64,000 bases of DNA from Thelonectria olida. Taxonomy: Eukaryota; Ascomycota; Sordariomycetes; Hypocreales; Nectriaceae. The notes beneath the pieces were generated by a model. The model saw only the letters and a program-made list of their open reading frames with translations. It was not told the origin of the DNA and did not search any database. The stretch is taken from the NCBI GenBank assembly GCA_020736575.1, contig JAGPYM010000005.1, positions 558,001 through 622,000 on the forward strand. Direction: 5' to 3'. The position numbers and the translations under genes were made by a program. Of the stretch, positions 11,676-23,836 are shown in pieces (the stretch's first letter is position 1; each line of letters starts with the position of its first letter).

Positions 11676-13067
11676 GATGTGCGTTTGAGGGTATATTGGC
11701 ATAGAAGCAGTGAAGAAGGTTATTAATTTTACCGTCCTTTCGAGGATAACTGAAGCCCTTTTTGTAATGAGATCATTGATGATCATCACAGCGCAGTGTC
11801 TCAGCTCATGTCTCGTCGCTGTTCCATGTCTTGAGTTGGAGGCGTTTCATCTGGTCACAAAGTGTCAAGTTTGAGGCTACGAGGTTTGTTATCGAACGAT
11901 TTTTTGATGGCCTCATGATGATATAAATGTACTTTTATTAAATGGGACTGATTTAACCATGTAGTATGTCTGGTTTCATTTTTTGCGGTGATGAGTAGCT
12001 GGTGTCGCCAACACTTGTGATCTATCTGGCTTTTGCCGGACTTGGAGTGAGATTTACCAGAGTATTTCAATTTTATGCATATTGACAAGGACAGTTCATG
12101 TCTCGCTAAAAACGAGTTCGCATCTCGTGGTGAGAAAGATGAAGAATTGAGTGAGGAAGTTGATGATGTAGATGCTCCCAGTTACCTGGAGATAGTGACA
12201 AGCGGGGTGTGACGTATTGACAAGGGACAAGCGCAGCTCCGTCTCGCTGTGACATCATGGCGTCGAAGGCGAAGACGGAAGATGGATCGAGGAGAATAAA
12301 GTTGGATTTCCAGGCACAAAAGACGCAATCCAAATTCAGGAACAAGCCCGTCTCGTCTCGTGTCGTCCCCCCGAGTTCCGAGCGTATCGGAATCGCCACG
12401 AAAGGAGTATTTGTTGCCCCTCCCGATCACGAGAGATGGAGTGGGATTGGCGGGGTTTTTGTTTGTCTGGACCCAACGGTGTGGTTTTTGCGTCGGCGGC
12501 AACCTCGTCAACATGAACAAGGGGACCCTTTGACCCTCTTATTGCAGGGAATGGAGGTGCTTCCGTCATGGCCAATTACTAATTGTGGTTCGGATCAGTG
12601 GCAAACCCCCATCTACCGATGCATCGTCACCTGGGAACTAGACTAGGACATTGAGGGGAGGGGTAGTCTAACTTGGAAGTCATCGAGTCCAGTACTCTGC
12701 AACTAACCACTGCATAGGAGTGGTAGACTGGCACTGTAGCATCAGCTGTAAGCTAAGCTTACACATGGCCTGTTCGGCAGTTGACGGCAACACTGCGTGT
12801 CATCCTCACAGAAACTTCCAGGCGGATCAAGGCCGATCCGTTATCTCGAACCATCTCGTACCACCGCCCGTCCACCCACGTTGAGTGTCCACTGCTCGGG
12901 CATCATGCGGAGCATCGCAGGACGCCTGAAGCTAGCCAAAACCACTCAAACCCGTAGGTACCTTCTGCGTAGTCCGTACTGATGGTGTGGTGGGGGGGCA
13001 TCTGACTTGCAACGCACAAAACCCGCATCCAAGCACAAAGCCCGCTTTCCTCCGACCCGGCTTCGTC
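11676..13067. other. Intergenic region upstream of metallothionein
   Basis: AT-rich to about 12150, then more GC-balanced. A 129-codon frame at 12257-12646 has no domain and is probably chance. No RNA gene is recognised. Confidence 0.45.
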
Positions 13068-13074
13068 TATATAA
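13068..13074 (+). promoter_or_regulatory. TATA box of metallothionein gene
   Basis: TATATAA lies 133 nt upstream of the metallothionein ATG, in GTCTATATAAGGCGGGG. A strong TATA element suits a sharply inducible gene. Confidence 0.6.
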
Positions 13075-13200
13075 GGCGGGGTATCATCCTGCAAGTAGGC
13101 GCCTTTTCTTTTTCTTCAGCAGAGATTCGTCTTGAAACAATACCTCCTTCAAACACACCTTCTTCTTCTCACCTATCCACCCCTTTTACAAACAATCACA

Positions 13201-13337
13201 ATGGCTGGCGACTGTGGCTGCTCTGGCTCTTCTAGCTGCAACTGCGGCTCTTCCTGTGAGTTCTTCCATTGCCCTCACGCAAGGGAACATTGCTGACTCT
13301 CCGTCTCTCTCCAGGCTCTTGCTCCGGCTGCAAATAA
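13201..13337 (+). CDS. Copper-type metallothionein, 25 residues
   Basis: Tiny cysteine-rich metal-binding protein of the Neurospora/Agaricus copper metallothionein type; it binds Cu(I) in a cytosolic cluster. Two exons, 13201-13255 and 13315-13337, are separated by a 59-nt GTGAGT...CAG intron that splits a Cys codon (T|GC). The product begins MAGDCGCSG and ends CSCSGCK. Seven cysteines at residues 5, 7, 13, 15, 19, 21 and 24 follow C-x-C-x5-C-x-C-x3-C-x-C-x2-C, the same spacing as the Neurospora protein. All non-Cys residues are small (Gly, Ser, Ala, Asn, Asp) except the final Lys. The ATG context (CACAATGG) and the TATA box 133 nt upstream fit a short, inducible mRNA. It is too short for most gene finders. 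Confidence 0.93.
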
Positions 13338-14025
13338 GCGGCTTGTCCGTTCCTTTCTCTCAAACACGACAATATGACCACCAATCATTTTTTGAGATAC
13401 CTTCCCTGTGGCACTTGTCACTCTTCTTCTTCTTCCTCGCTCTGAGAAGTTGTTGGTCGTTCTTGGGCGAATTTACGAAAATTTACGAAAACACGATGAT
13501 GAGTCTTGCTGGTGGGAACATTTTTTTGGAGTTTTTACTAGCTTTCAGTCCATCCTTGGAATAAAACTCTCTTTTGTAAAATCAGATACTGTCCATTTCT
13601 TCTTCTCTTCGTAATGTGAATATGTTCGTAAATAGATAGCACTGGGGGCGCTGAAAGACGCTGTGCTTTGGTTACTCAACAAGCCTTCCAGTCGGCACAA
13701 GATGGCTTAATGAATCTCGACTCAAGTCATTCTTTCCAGATTGTATAGAAACAATTCACTTCCCGTGCCAAGTTATTGGTAACTGGCCAGGTGGAGAAGG
13801 ACTCCACGTCTGTCCAGTTCCAAGAGAGGAGAAAGACTGTAGTGGAGATGGAGACAAACTCCCTCCTCTCGGGCGTCGGGTTATCTCTGTCCACCTCGCC
13901 CATACACGCTTCTTTCAAATCAAAATTCTGGTACACGGGTCTTTCCATTCCTCAGAACGTTCATATCACCATCTATAGTCTCCCAAAACACGCGTGATCG
14001 AGAAAGAACTCCCCTCCTCTTCACC
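13338..14025. other. Intergenic region
   Basis: This holds the metallothionein 3' untranslated region and the promoter of the acetyltransferase gene on the same strand. No further gene is seen. Confidence 0.5.
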
Positions 14026-14775
14026 ATGGCCCACAACCCCTCAGATCTCCGCATCGAGATCATCACAAGCCTCCGCGATGTACTCCCCGCGTTCATCTGC
14101 ACCCGGAATACCTTTGGCAACCAAACCCACGACGGAATTTGGCTTGCAATGAACCCAGAATGCGACACTCCAGAGGGCATCTCCCGCGGCGCCCAGCGAA
14201 TGACTAAGCGATGGCTTGAGGCTGTGAAGGCTCGCAACAACGACGGCAACCTAAACACCATATTCCTCAAGGCGACTGTGCCAGACCCCGAGAAGCCCGG
14301 AGAACACAGGCTGGTGGGCATCGCAATATGGGTCCAGGCTTCCGCAGTCGAGGGCCACGGAGATGTGCCCGCCGAAGACCTCAGCGCCGTCCTCGATCTC
14401 GAGGCTCTCTATCCTGGCAACAAGACAGAGCAGCGCTACTTGGTGCAGCTTGACCGCTCACTGCACCGAAAACGCATCGAAGTCGTCAAAGAAAAGGCAA
14501 CAGCGTCTCCTCCTGCCGTCATGGTGCTGGACCTGTGCGCCGTCGACCCGGCGTACCAGGGGAAGGGAATCGCGAAGAAGCTGGTGCAGTGGGGTCTTGA
14601 CGAGGCGTCGCGCCGGGGAGGGCTCGAGGCCATCACGGAGGCGTCGAGCATGGGGAGACATGTGTATGCTAAGCTGGGCTTCAAGCCAGACGAGACGGAG
14701 ATTGTGTATGATGTTGATGCTGAGTTTGCGGGTCGTGAGAGACCGTCGAATTTGTTTATGAGGACAGGACCATAG
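14026..14775 (+). CDS. GNAT-family N-acetyltransferase
   Basis: Transfers acetyl from acetyl-CoA to an amine; substrate unknown. A single exon encodes 249 residues and starts at the first ATG, in good context (CACCATGGCC). The conserved GNAT core is at about residues 165-215: a beta-strand VMVLDLCAVDP, the acetyl-CoA pyrophosphate loop QGKGIAKKL (Q-x-x-G-x-G/A pattern), the following helix and GRHVYAKLGF near the C-terminus. The N-terminal 100 residues match the type seen in many fungal GNAT proteins of about 230-250 residues that are often annotated as acetyltransferases of small metabolites. No signal peptide is seen, so it is probably cytosolic. Neighbours give no clue to substrate. Confidence 0.85.
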   Translation: MAHNPSDLRIEIITSLRDVLPAFICTRNTFGNQTHDGIWLAMNPECDTPEGISRGAQRMTKRWLEAVKARNNDGNLNTIFLKATVPDPEKPGEHRLVGIAIWVQASAVEGHGDVPAEDLSAVLDLEALYPGNKTEQRYLVQLDRSLHRKRIEVVKEKATASPPAVMVLDLCAVDPAYQGKGIAKKLVQWGLDEASRRGGLEAITEASSMGRHVYAKLGFKPDETEIVYDVDAEFAGRERPSNLFMRTGP

Positions 14776-15056
14776 GTTGCTGCATTTGTATAGAATTCAG
14801 TTAAATACGATGCTATTTAAGCCTGCGCCACGTATTCGAGAAATAACCGAATGTATAATTTGGCTGCACTGTTCATCCTGATCAGTTGAGTTGCTTCATT
14901 TGTCCTTGCTATCTCCATCTCCCTGGAGTCTCTATTCTCTGTATGATCCATTTTTGCTTCTAGCTCAAGACGATTGATTCTGATTTCGATACGATATAGA
15001 ACCATCGATTCCATATCTTCTGTAAAACCTGGCAAATTTTCCTACGGGATCGTGTC

Positions 15057-16332
15057 TCAAGCCGCGTCGCCCCGGCCGTTATGGTAAGACTCATACCAAG
15101 GTCCAATTGTCCCGTACGACATCTGCCGCGCCTCACGACCTCGGAACAACATCATCCTCTCCTCGTCAAACTCAGCCTCGACCTTCCAGACGATGGCGGC
15201 CCTCACAAAGCCAAATACTGCCAACCCCCACATCAAGACATTGCACCCCATTAGCACACCTTTGACGGCACTGCTGTACTCTTCAATGCATCGGATCCAT
15301 AGGATGGCACTAGCTATCGTGGTGAGGAACAGGATGGCGGATTGGAGGTAGAGGAGGACGACGGAAGAGAGAATCTTGATCTCGTGGGCGAGGAGCGTTG
15401 CGGAACAGACGAGGAGGATGCCCACGAGGGATGGCTCGGCAAACATCCACAACCTATACAGACCGTTAGCATCCAAAACAGATCCTGCCAAAATCAAAAG
15501 GTAGAAATTTGACATAGGCTACGTACCATTCCCAAAACTCGACATCCTCATCGCCCTTTTGCCAGACAGCTACCCATATCAAGGCGCTAAACACAACCAA
15601 AGTCACGATAAACTGCATCGCCAGCAGTAACCCATGAATAACAGAGCTAAGGATCCATCTGTTCTCCATCCCAATGAGAGACAGCTCATGGAGTCGAGCA
15701 CCGCGTCCACCACTGCCATATTGCCGGTGAGCACCGTTGTGATTCCCACCCTGCCAGCGTGGCGATGGGTACTCACCCTCCAGATTGCCGTCCCATGGCG
15801 GAAAGGGAATCAGAGGCACCTCGGACTGGACGCTCCGTGGCCGTGTCGGCCCTCGTACCGTCTCCGCGGATGCGCTGCGCGGAGTACCCAGTCCTGATCT
15901 GGTAGACGGCGGTTCGCATGTCGTCTGGGAGCCGTCGAAGCTCGTAGCCATCGAGTCCGGGGTATATATGACAGTGCTTGAGCGCTCACGAGTTGATCCC
16001 CCCAGCAGCGGCCGAGTTTCGTGCAAGAGCTGCGGCGGGGGAGAAGGGCCTGACCCTACCACCGAGGAAGATCGCCGAGTCGGCTCGTCGAGGAGCGACT
16101 GGTCAGTGGTATCGTTGAGCGACAGCCCCAAGGGAGGCGCATTATGCCGAGATCGGTTTCTTCGGGAGCCACGATAGTGATGTCGGGTGTGTTGTTGTTG
16201 TTGTTGTTGTTGCTGTTGTCTTGGCTGGGAAGGAGTCATGGTCAAGCTAGGTGCGAAGTCGAGGGAGCGAGAGGTTTCGCGGGAGCCTCGTCGAGGAGGT
16301 TGATGATCGTGATATGCAGGAAACGAACTCAT
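15057..16332 (-). CDS. Polytopic membrane protein with polyglutamine N-terminus
   Basis: Function not recognised. Two exons, 16332-15527 and 15453-15057, with a 73-nt GTACGT...TAG intron that completes a Trp codon, give 400 residues. The N-terminal 215 residues are hydrophilic, Ser/Arg/Pro-rich and likely disordered. They include a run of nine glutamines near residue 45, encoded by a CAA microsatellite at about 16190-16222. The C-terminal half has about four or five membrane segments (around residues 230-255, 270-290, 297-325 and 335-360), the last followed by a charged tail (EFDEERMML). This architecture, a disordered cytosolic head on a small helical bundle, occurs in many fungal membrane proteins of unknown role. 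The repeat length may vary between strains. Confidence 0.75.
16190..16222. repeat. TTG/CAA trinucleotide microsatellite (coding polyQ)
   Basis: A near-perfect run of TTG triplets (plus strand), with one CTG interruption, lies inside the first exon of the membrane-protein gene and encodes its polyglutamine tract on the minus strand. Confidence 0.85.
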
Positions 16333-17100
16333 GACTTGTTTTAAACTCGGGGGGAAATTGGGCCAATTGTATCTTCACGAAACTTCCCTACGTCTGTGAT
16401 TCGACTACCTAGTTGTACCTAGGCTTAAAGCAAAAAAAAAAAAAAAAAGATGAGGAACAGAATCAACCCAAGGCTGATTCTCCTACATCTCATCACAGCA
16501 GGAAATGGTCAGCGTCAAGCGAATATATGCTACTCGAAGAGGGAACAAACCTCGAACAACTGCCGCTAGGTCGGTCTCGCTGCCCAAGAGTACCACGTTG
16601 ATATCTGTGTAGCCATTCCTTCGACCACAGTCACACGGCGGCATGTTCCTTTGTTCCCAGGCCGGACGAACAGTTGTCAACTGGTATCATGTTACACCAC
16701 TGCACCGCTGGATGATCATGAGTTCTCTCTGTACCTTGATAACGAGGGCAAGTAGTAAACCGACAACAAAAATATCCCACGAATCTTTGTTCCGCGAACC
16801 AATCGCTGAATATATTCTCTCCTTGAAGGTTTAGTTCCCGTAGTCTTACACGCCCGCCTTGTGTCAGGCTCTGTGCGCCCAATGCCAATATTCCTTCCCA
16901 CCCATTCATTGTTCTCCCTCCAAGAAGTCGTCATCATTGCGAGTCCCATTGCCAGTGCCGGCTTGTGACCCAATAGTACCTACTCAATACACGCATCCAA
17001 GAGCATTGTAAAATAACAACATCAAACGCCAGTGACCCAAGACCAGGGTATTTGATGCACGTTTCGTCACTTCAGTCCAAGACGACGTGTATGCAACGCA
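16333..17100. other. Intergenic region
   Basis: Upstream of the membrane-protein gene (-) and downstream of the peroxin (-). It contains an uninterrupted A run of about 17 nt at 16432-16448. No gene is recognised. Confidence 0.5.
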
Positions 17101-19027
17101 TTACTCGAGATTCATCCTTGCTTCGTCGCCAATCCCCCAGGTCCCACCGTCTTTACCTTGCTTCTGGATCTCCAGGGTGAGTTCTGCACCCAAGCTGCTG
17201 CTAACATCATCTTCGCGACGGACGTCGCTGGTCCTCCTAGTACGCTCTTTATCCATGTTGGATCGGTCAGTTTGTCGTTTCCGCATCAAGGGCGACCTGA
17301 AGAATGATCTTGAGGATGTCGAAGTTACTGACAGGGCATCGTCTGCTGCTCGGGAGCTCGCTTCGTCGGTGCTGAGGTCCTCGGCAATGCTATGGATAGC
17401 ATGGGGTATGCCTGGCGACATGGGAACCATCTTTTCGTCGCTGGACCTGTATGCTTGCGTGGCAATTGCTGTCGGGGTTCCATCACGCTCTTGAGCCAAC
17501 TTGGTTTCGTCAACTTCGGCCAATTCGGCATCACGATACCATTTGCGTCGCCTAGTCCATCGACTCCAACCGTCCTGGCCTCGTTGACCGTTTTGCCACT
17601 ATAGAGTTTTGTTAATATTTCCCTCGCCGGTCTGGAGTTTTCGCGAGTTTTCATACCTTATTGTCGTAAAATATCCATCCATTCTTGGCTTCATCTCCCT
17701 CATAGTCTATGGGCGCTTGCTCATCTTGAACTCCGTCTACTCTCCAACGGCCTCCCTCAACCCACCGCCATCGCATACGACTGCCGTCCTCAACTTCAGG
17801 CAATTCAAATTCGTCTTTGGTTGGAACCGCGTTACTATGCTCATCGGTCCAAGCTGGGCGTTCATACGCAAACAAACTGTTTGTCCACCCCAGGCCGAGC
17901 CAACGCCTTTGGTTCTCGTAGATAATAAAGGTAAACTTGACGCCGGCGGTTTTATTGGTGCTTGCGGATCTCCGGTGAGTTGCGGAAAGACTGCCAGGCT
18001 GTCGTAGAGCCTTTGTAAGCTCAGACTCGACCCGATCCGGACCCTTCTTGGAGGCTTCTTGTATGTGGATCTCGGGAGTTTTGTCGGTCGCTTCAAAGTA
18101 CAAACCAGTAATTCCAGCAGCGAGTCGTCTAACTGTCATGCTTCTCCAGAGAATTGCCCTAGCAACCCTCATAGGTCGGGCGTGCCAAGTCAAAGCAATG
18201 GTGCCCGCTACCAAGATAACACGACGAGTGGTAATGACTCGCCATGGGGGAACTGTCAATGCGATCCAGATGGGCGTAATGATCAACAACCGCATGAAGA
18301 TAACGGTAAGGGCCGGTCTCGTCGTGGCACTGGTGGGCGTCTGCTGGGTGCTGAGGAAATCCGTCATCTCTAAAAGGGGTTCGAGAAGGACATTGCACCT
18401 TCCGGTAAATTCCTTGAGCGTCTCGACAATCTCATCGAGCGTCTTCTGGTGCTTGGTATTTGTGATTTCGGAGTCTCCCCTCTTGTGCTTAGCTGCCTGT
18501 TTCTTATCGATATTGGTGGCTTTGGAGGCTTTTGCCTGACTGCTATCGGCACCAGCTTTCTTGCCTGTGAAGTCTCGAAACAGGCTTCGGGGTTCAACCC
18601 AACCACTGGTACTTAGGGGGCTGTATCTTCGACCGTACATGCCGGCGATGAGGGCCATGCCGATCACGACAGGCCCTGCCCAAGTCACCACTACATCTCC
18701 GTATAAAGCGATGGCCCAGAAGGCGCAAACGAGGAGGAAGCTCTCCCATGGATCGCCAGTACTCCAAGTGAGCAGCCCCACGAAGGAATTCAACGGCAGC
18801 AGGAACGGATGGCTATAGGCAAGGGCGCGTGTGATCTGAGGAGGTGTGGCGAGGAGGAGCGGACTCTTTTGATGGACGAGGATGGTCGATGTGCGAGAGG
18901 ATTTGGAAGGAGTATTGCCGTGCAGGGTCACGGGAGAGAATGTCGCAAAGGTCGGAGGAGCGCCGGTGGGAGGAGCGTCGAATGTGGGAGGAGAAGCGCC
19001 CAAGGACGCATCGTCGCGTGAAGACAT
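17101..19027 (-). CDS. Peroxisomal/ER membrane peroxin, PEX23/PEX30 family (Pex24p-dysferlin domain)
   Basis: Integral membrane protein of the Pex23/Pex30-31-32 family, which shapes ER domains from which peroxisomes arise and controls peroxisome size and number. Two exons, 19027-17657 and 17598-17101, give 622 residues, a normal size for filamentous fungi. After a Pro/Thr-rich N-terminus come hydrophobic hairpins at about 80-135 (HPFLLPLNSFVGLL onward) and 255-300, a reticulon-like arrangement. The dysferlin module follows: DysF-N around FIIYENQRRWLGLGWT (about residue 385) and DysF-C with WRWVEGG..W and, across the intron, IFYDNK-W..WSRWTRRRKWYRDAEL. The remaining 130 residues are a Ser/Arg-rich tail, likely phosphorylated. 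The intron falls inside the DysF-C motif, and the correct join restores its Trp, which supports the model. Confidence 0.88.
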
Positions 19028-20735
19028 GGGCGAGGAGAGGTGCGATACCCAAGGAGTGTCCTATCCGACAAGAAAAGATGGAAGTTAGTGACTGAGGTAT
19101 GGAAAGAGATATGGTGGCGTTATATGCAACGATCGGGCGTGCGCAGGCGGCGCGATGACACGCGGAGCAGCGAGCTAAGGAAGGTTGGACGAAGCATAAG
19201 TAGCAGCCTGAAAACTACTCTTTAAGAGGGAGTGAGATGCCTGGCTCGCGCGGGTGTAGTGTGCAGTGGGGAATATGTGTTCACTTGAGTTTCGTTCGTT
19301 CGTGCCAGCCGCTGTGATCGACCTTGCAGCCTCGTCGTAGGGAGGAAACGGACAACTCAGGCGGGATAGGTCAGCAGGCAGAGACAAGCGCTGGCTCGGA
19401 GACCGGATGAGACGGGGATAGGACAGCTATGTCATTGCGGGACGCCACGTTTTTTCTTCGGTTGGCGGTACGTCGTAAATGAATTACGATGGGAGTGGGG
19501 TGTTGGGCGCGAAGGGTATAATAATGGTTAAAAAGAAGGAAAGACGGGGAAAACAGAGTCTGAAGCTATACGCATCATGAAGTGCGCAAATGATGACATG
19601 ATAAAACAGCTGGCCCTCCGGGGCGAGAATGAAACAGTAGACACTCACCAAAGCCGCCATCGATGACCAACTGCCAGCGCCTGTCACGCCCCCAGTCTCG
19701 ACGTCATTGGTGTTGGGTCTGTGCCCCGCGGTCACTGTCTCCATGCAACTGCCCTGTCGAAGGGCGCCTACCGAGTGTAGATTGATTTGCTAGGTAGAAG
19801 CAGGGTCGTTCGAATACATCATGAGAGAGTTTAACAGAGGAAAGAAATAGAAATGGAGGAAAGGCAGATCTGACTCGACGGAACCCCCCTCTTGGATGAA
19901 AGGGAAGGAGCACCAAAGCGGTCTTTCTTCCGGAAGTCTTGGGTCTGTCATGTTTCCCACGTGAGCCATCAGCCAGACTTCGTCGGCAATCACATGCCAA
20001 AATCTCGGCCACTTCCAGCGCGTGAACTCGTTGCTAGTTCTTGGAGCAGTAGGTAAGCCGAAAGAACACGACTTGACTGGTCTCTAGTTGACTTTTCAAT
20101 AAGCTAGCAAGTCATGAGCATCGTTTGCGCTGTCCAGAAAAGGGGTCCTAAGCCATGGTTTGAGCTTCATTTTTCATCGTGTGCTTTCACTCAGAAATCG
20201 ACAGACCCCAATTACACCAGCTTCCCCGGATTTGCTGCGTTAGCGGCTGACAGGACCTTCAACTCCTAAAAAACACCATTAATTCCATCTGAACAGGAAA
20301 TAGTTGTGATACAAGCTTCCATTCCTTGTGATCGAGGATCAGATAACACCCCCCAAAAAGGGACCTAATCAACCATGCTATATCATAACTATTCTACTTA
20401 TCAAGTGAAATCAGCATCAAGTTGAATCCACCGCTTCTCCATGCGTTCGGATCACATCCGAATCGATCCCAACTCCACATGCCAATTAACGAACAACATC
20501 CACCTGGAGAAAACATGTGAGCGAGCCAGTTAAATAGTGACCCATCAAGGTAGAATCCTTACACAGAATCCGATAAGTTAACTGCATACTTCAAGGCACA
20601 TATGATTCGATCTTATTGATGTACCGTATTTCATTCACATGCTACTAGTAGCGAACAACCTCATCATTCGTGACGATCGGTATCTAGGTCCTCCTGTCCA
20701 AGCAAGCCCCGTTTTCGAATATCCTCCAACTTCCT
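19028..20735. other. Intergenic region, 1.7 kb
   Basis: Upstream region of the peroxin gene (-) and downstream of homogentisate dioxygenase (-). Only short frames without domains are seen; AT-rich in 20160-20700. No RNA gene is recognised. Confidence 0.5.
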
Positions 20736-22229
20736 TCACTCAACCAAATGCGACTTCACCTTAGCTCCCTCAGGCAACTTCCAATGTGTCTTGACCCCTC
20801 CCCAACTCTCCTCATTGTATCCCTCCTGAACCTTCTGGCACGTACGCAGTCCCCACTCCGTAACACCAACCATCAAGCAGCTCTCAAACATGAACGCACA
20901 GCTTCCCGTGCCGACCTTGGCCGGCTTCAGTTCCGCATCTCGCGCCGCCTCGCAGCTCTCTGCATCGGGGCCGTGGCCGCTCATCACATTGTGCAGACTT
21001 GCGCCTCCGGGGACGAAGCCTCCGGCACCCCCGCGCTTGGCGTCGTACCCGCCCTGGATCAAGCCCATGAACTCGCTCATGGTGTTGCGGTGGTACCACG
21101 GGGGGCGGAACGTATCTTCTCCGACCAGCCACCGCGGAGGGAAGATGACGAAATCAGCAGTCGCAGTACCGGGTACCGAGGATGGCGCAGAGAGAACGGT
21201 GAAGATGGACGGATCGGGGTGGTCAAACGAGATGGTACCAATGGTGTTAAAGCGGCCGAGATCATACTTGTAAGGGTAGTAATTGCCATGCCAGGCGACA
21301 ACATCAAATGGAGTATGCGGCTGAACCGTCTTGAAGAGCGAGTTGTTGAACTTGACAGTCACCGTGTAAGAGTCATTCCCGTCCGACGCCGTAGCCCCGA
21401 AGCCCTCACTGTAGCAGGCCACAGGCGACTGGAAATCGCGAGCATTAGCCAATCCGTTGGATCCAATAGGACCAAGTTCGGGAAGATTAAAGTGGCCTTG
21501 ATACAGCTCAAGGGCGTAGCCACGAACGGGACCTGTTGGGAGAGAGACCTGGAACTTGACACCGCGAGGGATGACACAGATTTCCATGGGTCGGACGAGA
21601 AGCCAGCCAAACTCGGTGCGGATATCAAGTGCGCCCTCCTGGGCTACAATCAAAATGTCTCCGTCGGCTGAGTAAAAAGCAGCACGCTCGTCCATGTTTT
21701 TACCCGCAGCATAGATATACATGCCGAGTCCCTCCTTCAGTGTAGGGTCTCCGGCACCGGCAACGAGTCTCAACCCAGAGACAAAGTCGAGATGTTTCGC
21801 CTCGTCGATGTCGAAGGGGTCCCAACGGAGCTGATTGGGGATATAGTGCAGAGCGCCATCCTTTGTGCCTCGAATCGTTCCATGGACGTCGTTCTCGCCG
21901 TTTTTGGGTTCCGCCTCGGCATCGGCCTGGTAGGGAGGATGGGCGCAGGACGGCAGGACGCGATACAGCCAAGTCTGCTTATTCTCGTGTCGCGGCGCAG
22001 TAAAGGCCGTTCCCGAAAGCTTCTCGGCGTAAAGCCCGTGAGGAGGTTTCTGGGGGGAGTTGTGGCCAACGGGCAGAGCACCCTCGACTGCTTCTGATCT
22101 TCCTCGAGCATCAGCACCCAAATACAACTCAAGATGCAACACCAATTGAACCATGACTTACTCTAGGTAGCAGTTGAAGCCATTCTGATAGCGATATTTC
22201 TCTTTGACGTCGAATTGAGCAACGGGCAT
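20736..22229 (-). CDS. hmgA: Homogentisate 1,2-dioxygenase
   Basis: Fe(II) ring-cleavage enzyme of phenylalanine/tyrosine catabolism that opens homogentisate to maleylacetoacetate in the cytosol. Two exons, 22229-22162 and 22098-20736, give 476 residues. The first encodes only [12 protein letters not shown] and the next ten residues; the intron ends in AAG rather than the usual CAG/TAG, the only acceptor that keeps the frame and yields [17 protein letters not shown]. Family blocks follow: [59 protein letters not shown]. Iron ligands by homology are His about 359 and Glu about 365 (YHRNTMSEF) and His about 398 (MSGHGPDAE). In Aspergillus hmgA is clustered with fahA and maiA; no such partners are seen beside it here. 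The 307-codon frame on the other strand is a shadow. Confidence 0.95.
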
Positions 22230-23123
22230 GGTAACAAAGCTTTCACACTCGAGAAAAACGGCAAGCTAGCTCTGGACTGTCTGATGATGAGCCCAGAAAG
22301 CCACCTTCGGAGAGCGTCGGCACCCCATCTTTTAAACTGCGCCCGGAATGGATTCTCACGGAATGACGTCCAGCGGCAGAGGTGAGCCGTGACTTGTGGT
22401 TGTACCGTTCCGCGTTGGAGACGAGTTGCGATCGTAAGCGGCCCGACAATAGCCGTGCCATCACTTTCCGAATGCGATTCCGCTGGTGATGGTTGGAAAA
22501 GGCATAAGCGGGGGATGCCGTCCTAACTCCAATATGCAGAGAGGGCGGGCAAATCTGTTATGACCTTATCAATATCTTCCCCTCTCATCAAAACGTGTAT
22601 TTGTCATGAACTGGCAGGATTCCGCAAAACCCCTATTGACAGATGTTTTTGATGCGTTGCTTGATGCAATTATGCCCTAATATGGAACAGACGAGAACAG
22701 CATTCGTCAAATCTTGAACACCACCTGGCTATGCCATCCTCCAATGCCGTTGAGGTGGGCCAAACGTCAGCAAGCGGAGTCAGGCAGCGCAGTGGGTTCA
22801 CCACGCTTATTTTCAACTACATCACTACAACGATAGAATGACAGTCACTTTGAACATTGTCGATGGCACTGAGGGGTATTTGAGAGGAAATCTCTGTATT
22901 AATCAGGGAACCATATCGTGGAACCTTGAGGCCAGCCGAGACCAGCCAGAAATGGAGTAAGACAAGTACACCGGCGACGCTCCCAGCAGTCGCACAGGAT
23001 ATGATCCGGCCCAAGAATATCTAATCGCAATATCCCGAGCGCCTATCGCAACGAATCCAGCGAAGCGAATATGAAGAATTGAAGGAACTATTGGAACAGA
23101 TAATCAGGGTTGGCGGAGGGCAT
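22230..23123. other. Intergenic region
   Basis: Upstream of homogentisate dioxygenase (-) and downstream of the DUF6699-like gene (-). No gene or repeat is recognised. Confidence 0.5.
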
Positions 23124-23836
23124 CTATTCCTTGTTCTTCTTCTTCTTCTTGCCGCCAGCGGCCGCACCAAATGTCGTCTGGGTTGGCTGCGACTGGGTGT
23201 GCACAACCAATCGAGTCCAGGACTCCTCCTTGTCCCACTCGAATCCCTTCAGGTATGGGTTGTCGAGCTCGTCATCAGCTCTTTTCTTGTAGGCCTTGTA
23301 GATGGCGTCAAGGGCGTCCTTGATTGTTACGCCCTTCATGTTTCGGGCTGTTACCTCCTTCCCTAGGGGGAAGTGGAGGTCAATCTTCTTGACGAGGGGT
23401 TTCGTTAGGGGCAGCTTGAGGATGGCAGGGTCTTCTACCGAGTTGGGACTCGTGTTGAGTTTCCTGTATAGGGATCCAAGTCAGCTAACTGAAAGTGCAC
23501 TGACATCCAGGTTGAGGTGTGAGAGTGGACTTACCATCCCGTCTTCTGGGTCTCGGGGGCAAGGGTCAGATCAATTCCCTTCTCCTCTATCAATGTGTGT
23601 TAGTAGTTGTTCGTCATGTCAAGTCATGATCCCAGGGTAAGCCCGGTCCGACATCGGGACCGAGATGAGGGGTTGGGTCATGATGCAAGGAAGAATGCTG
23701 ACTTACCCAGTTCGTTGACGTTCAACACGTCCGGCGAGGTTGAGCTCTGCCTTCGTCCCTTCTTAAGGTCATCTTTGGGGGGAGAAGAGGACAAGCCTTG
23801 GACGGCAGAATCGACCTTGGTGAGTGGTTCCGACAT
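23124..23836 (-). CDS. Small protein, possibly DUF6699 domain
   Basis: Function unknown. Three exons (23836-23707, 23586-23535, 23463-23124) give 173 residues; both short introns (GTAAGT donors) join in frame. The N-terminal 45 residues are disordered and Ser/Lys-rich. A compact domain spans about residues 65-150: strands with KLPLTKPLVKKIDL, then EVTARNMKGVTIKDALDAIY, where an Ile-x-x-x-x-Leu-x-x-Ile helix start resembles the fungal DUF6699 fold, and a final strand WTRLVVHTQ. The protein ends in a lysine cluster (GGKKKKKNKE) that could bind nucleic acid or membranes. The family assignment comes from pattern resemblance only. Confidence 0.75.

Noticed and set aside
12257..12646. 129-codon plus-strand frame
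   Set aside because: No domain, poor start context, no splice or TATA support.
20748..21671. 307-codon frame antisense to homogentisate dioxygenase
   Set aside because: Composition shadow of a conserved gene on the other strand.
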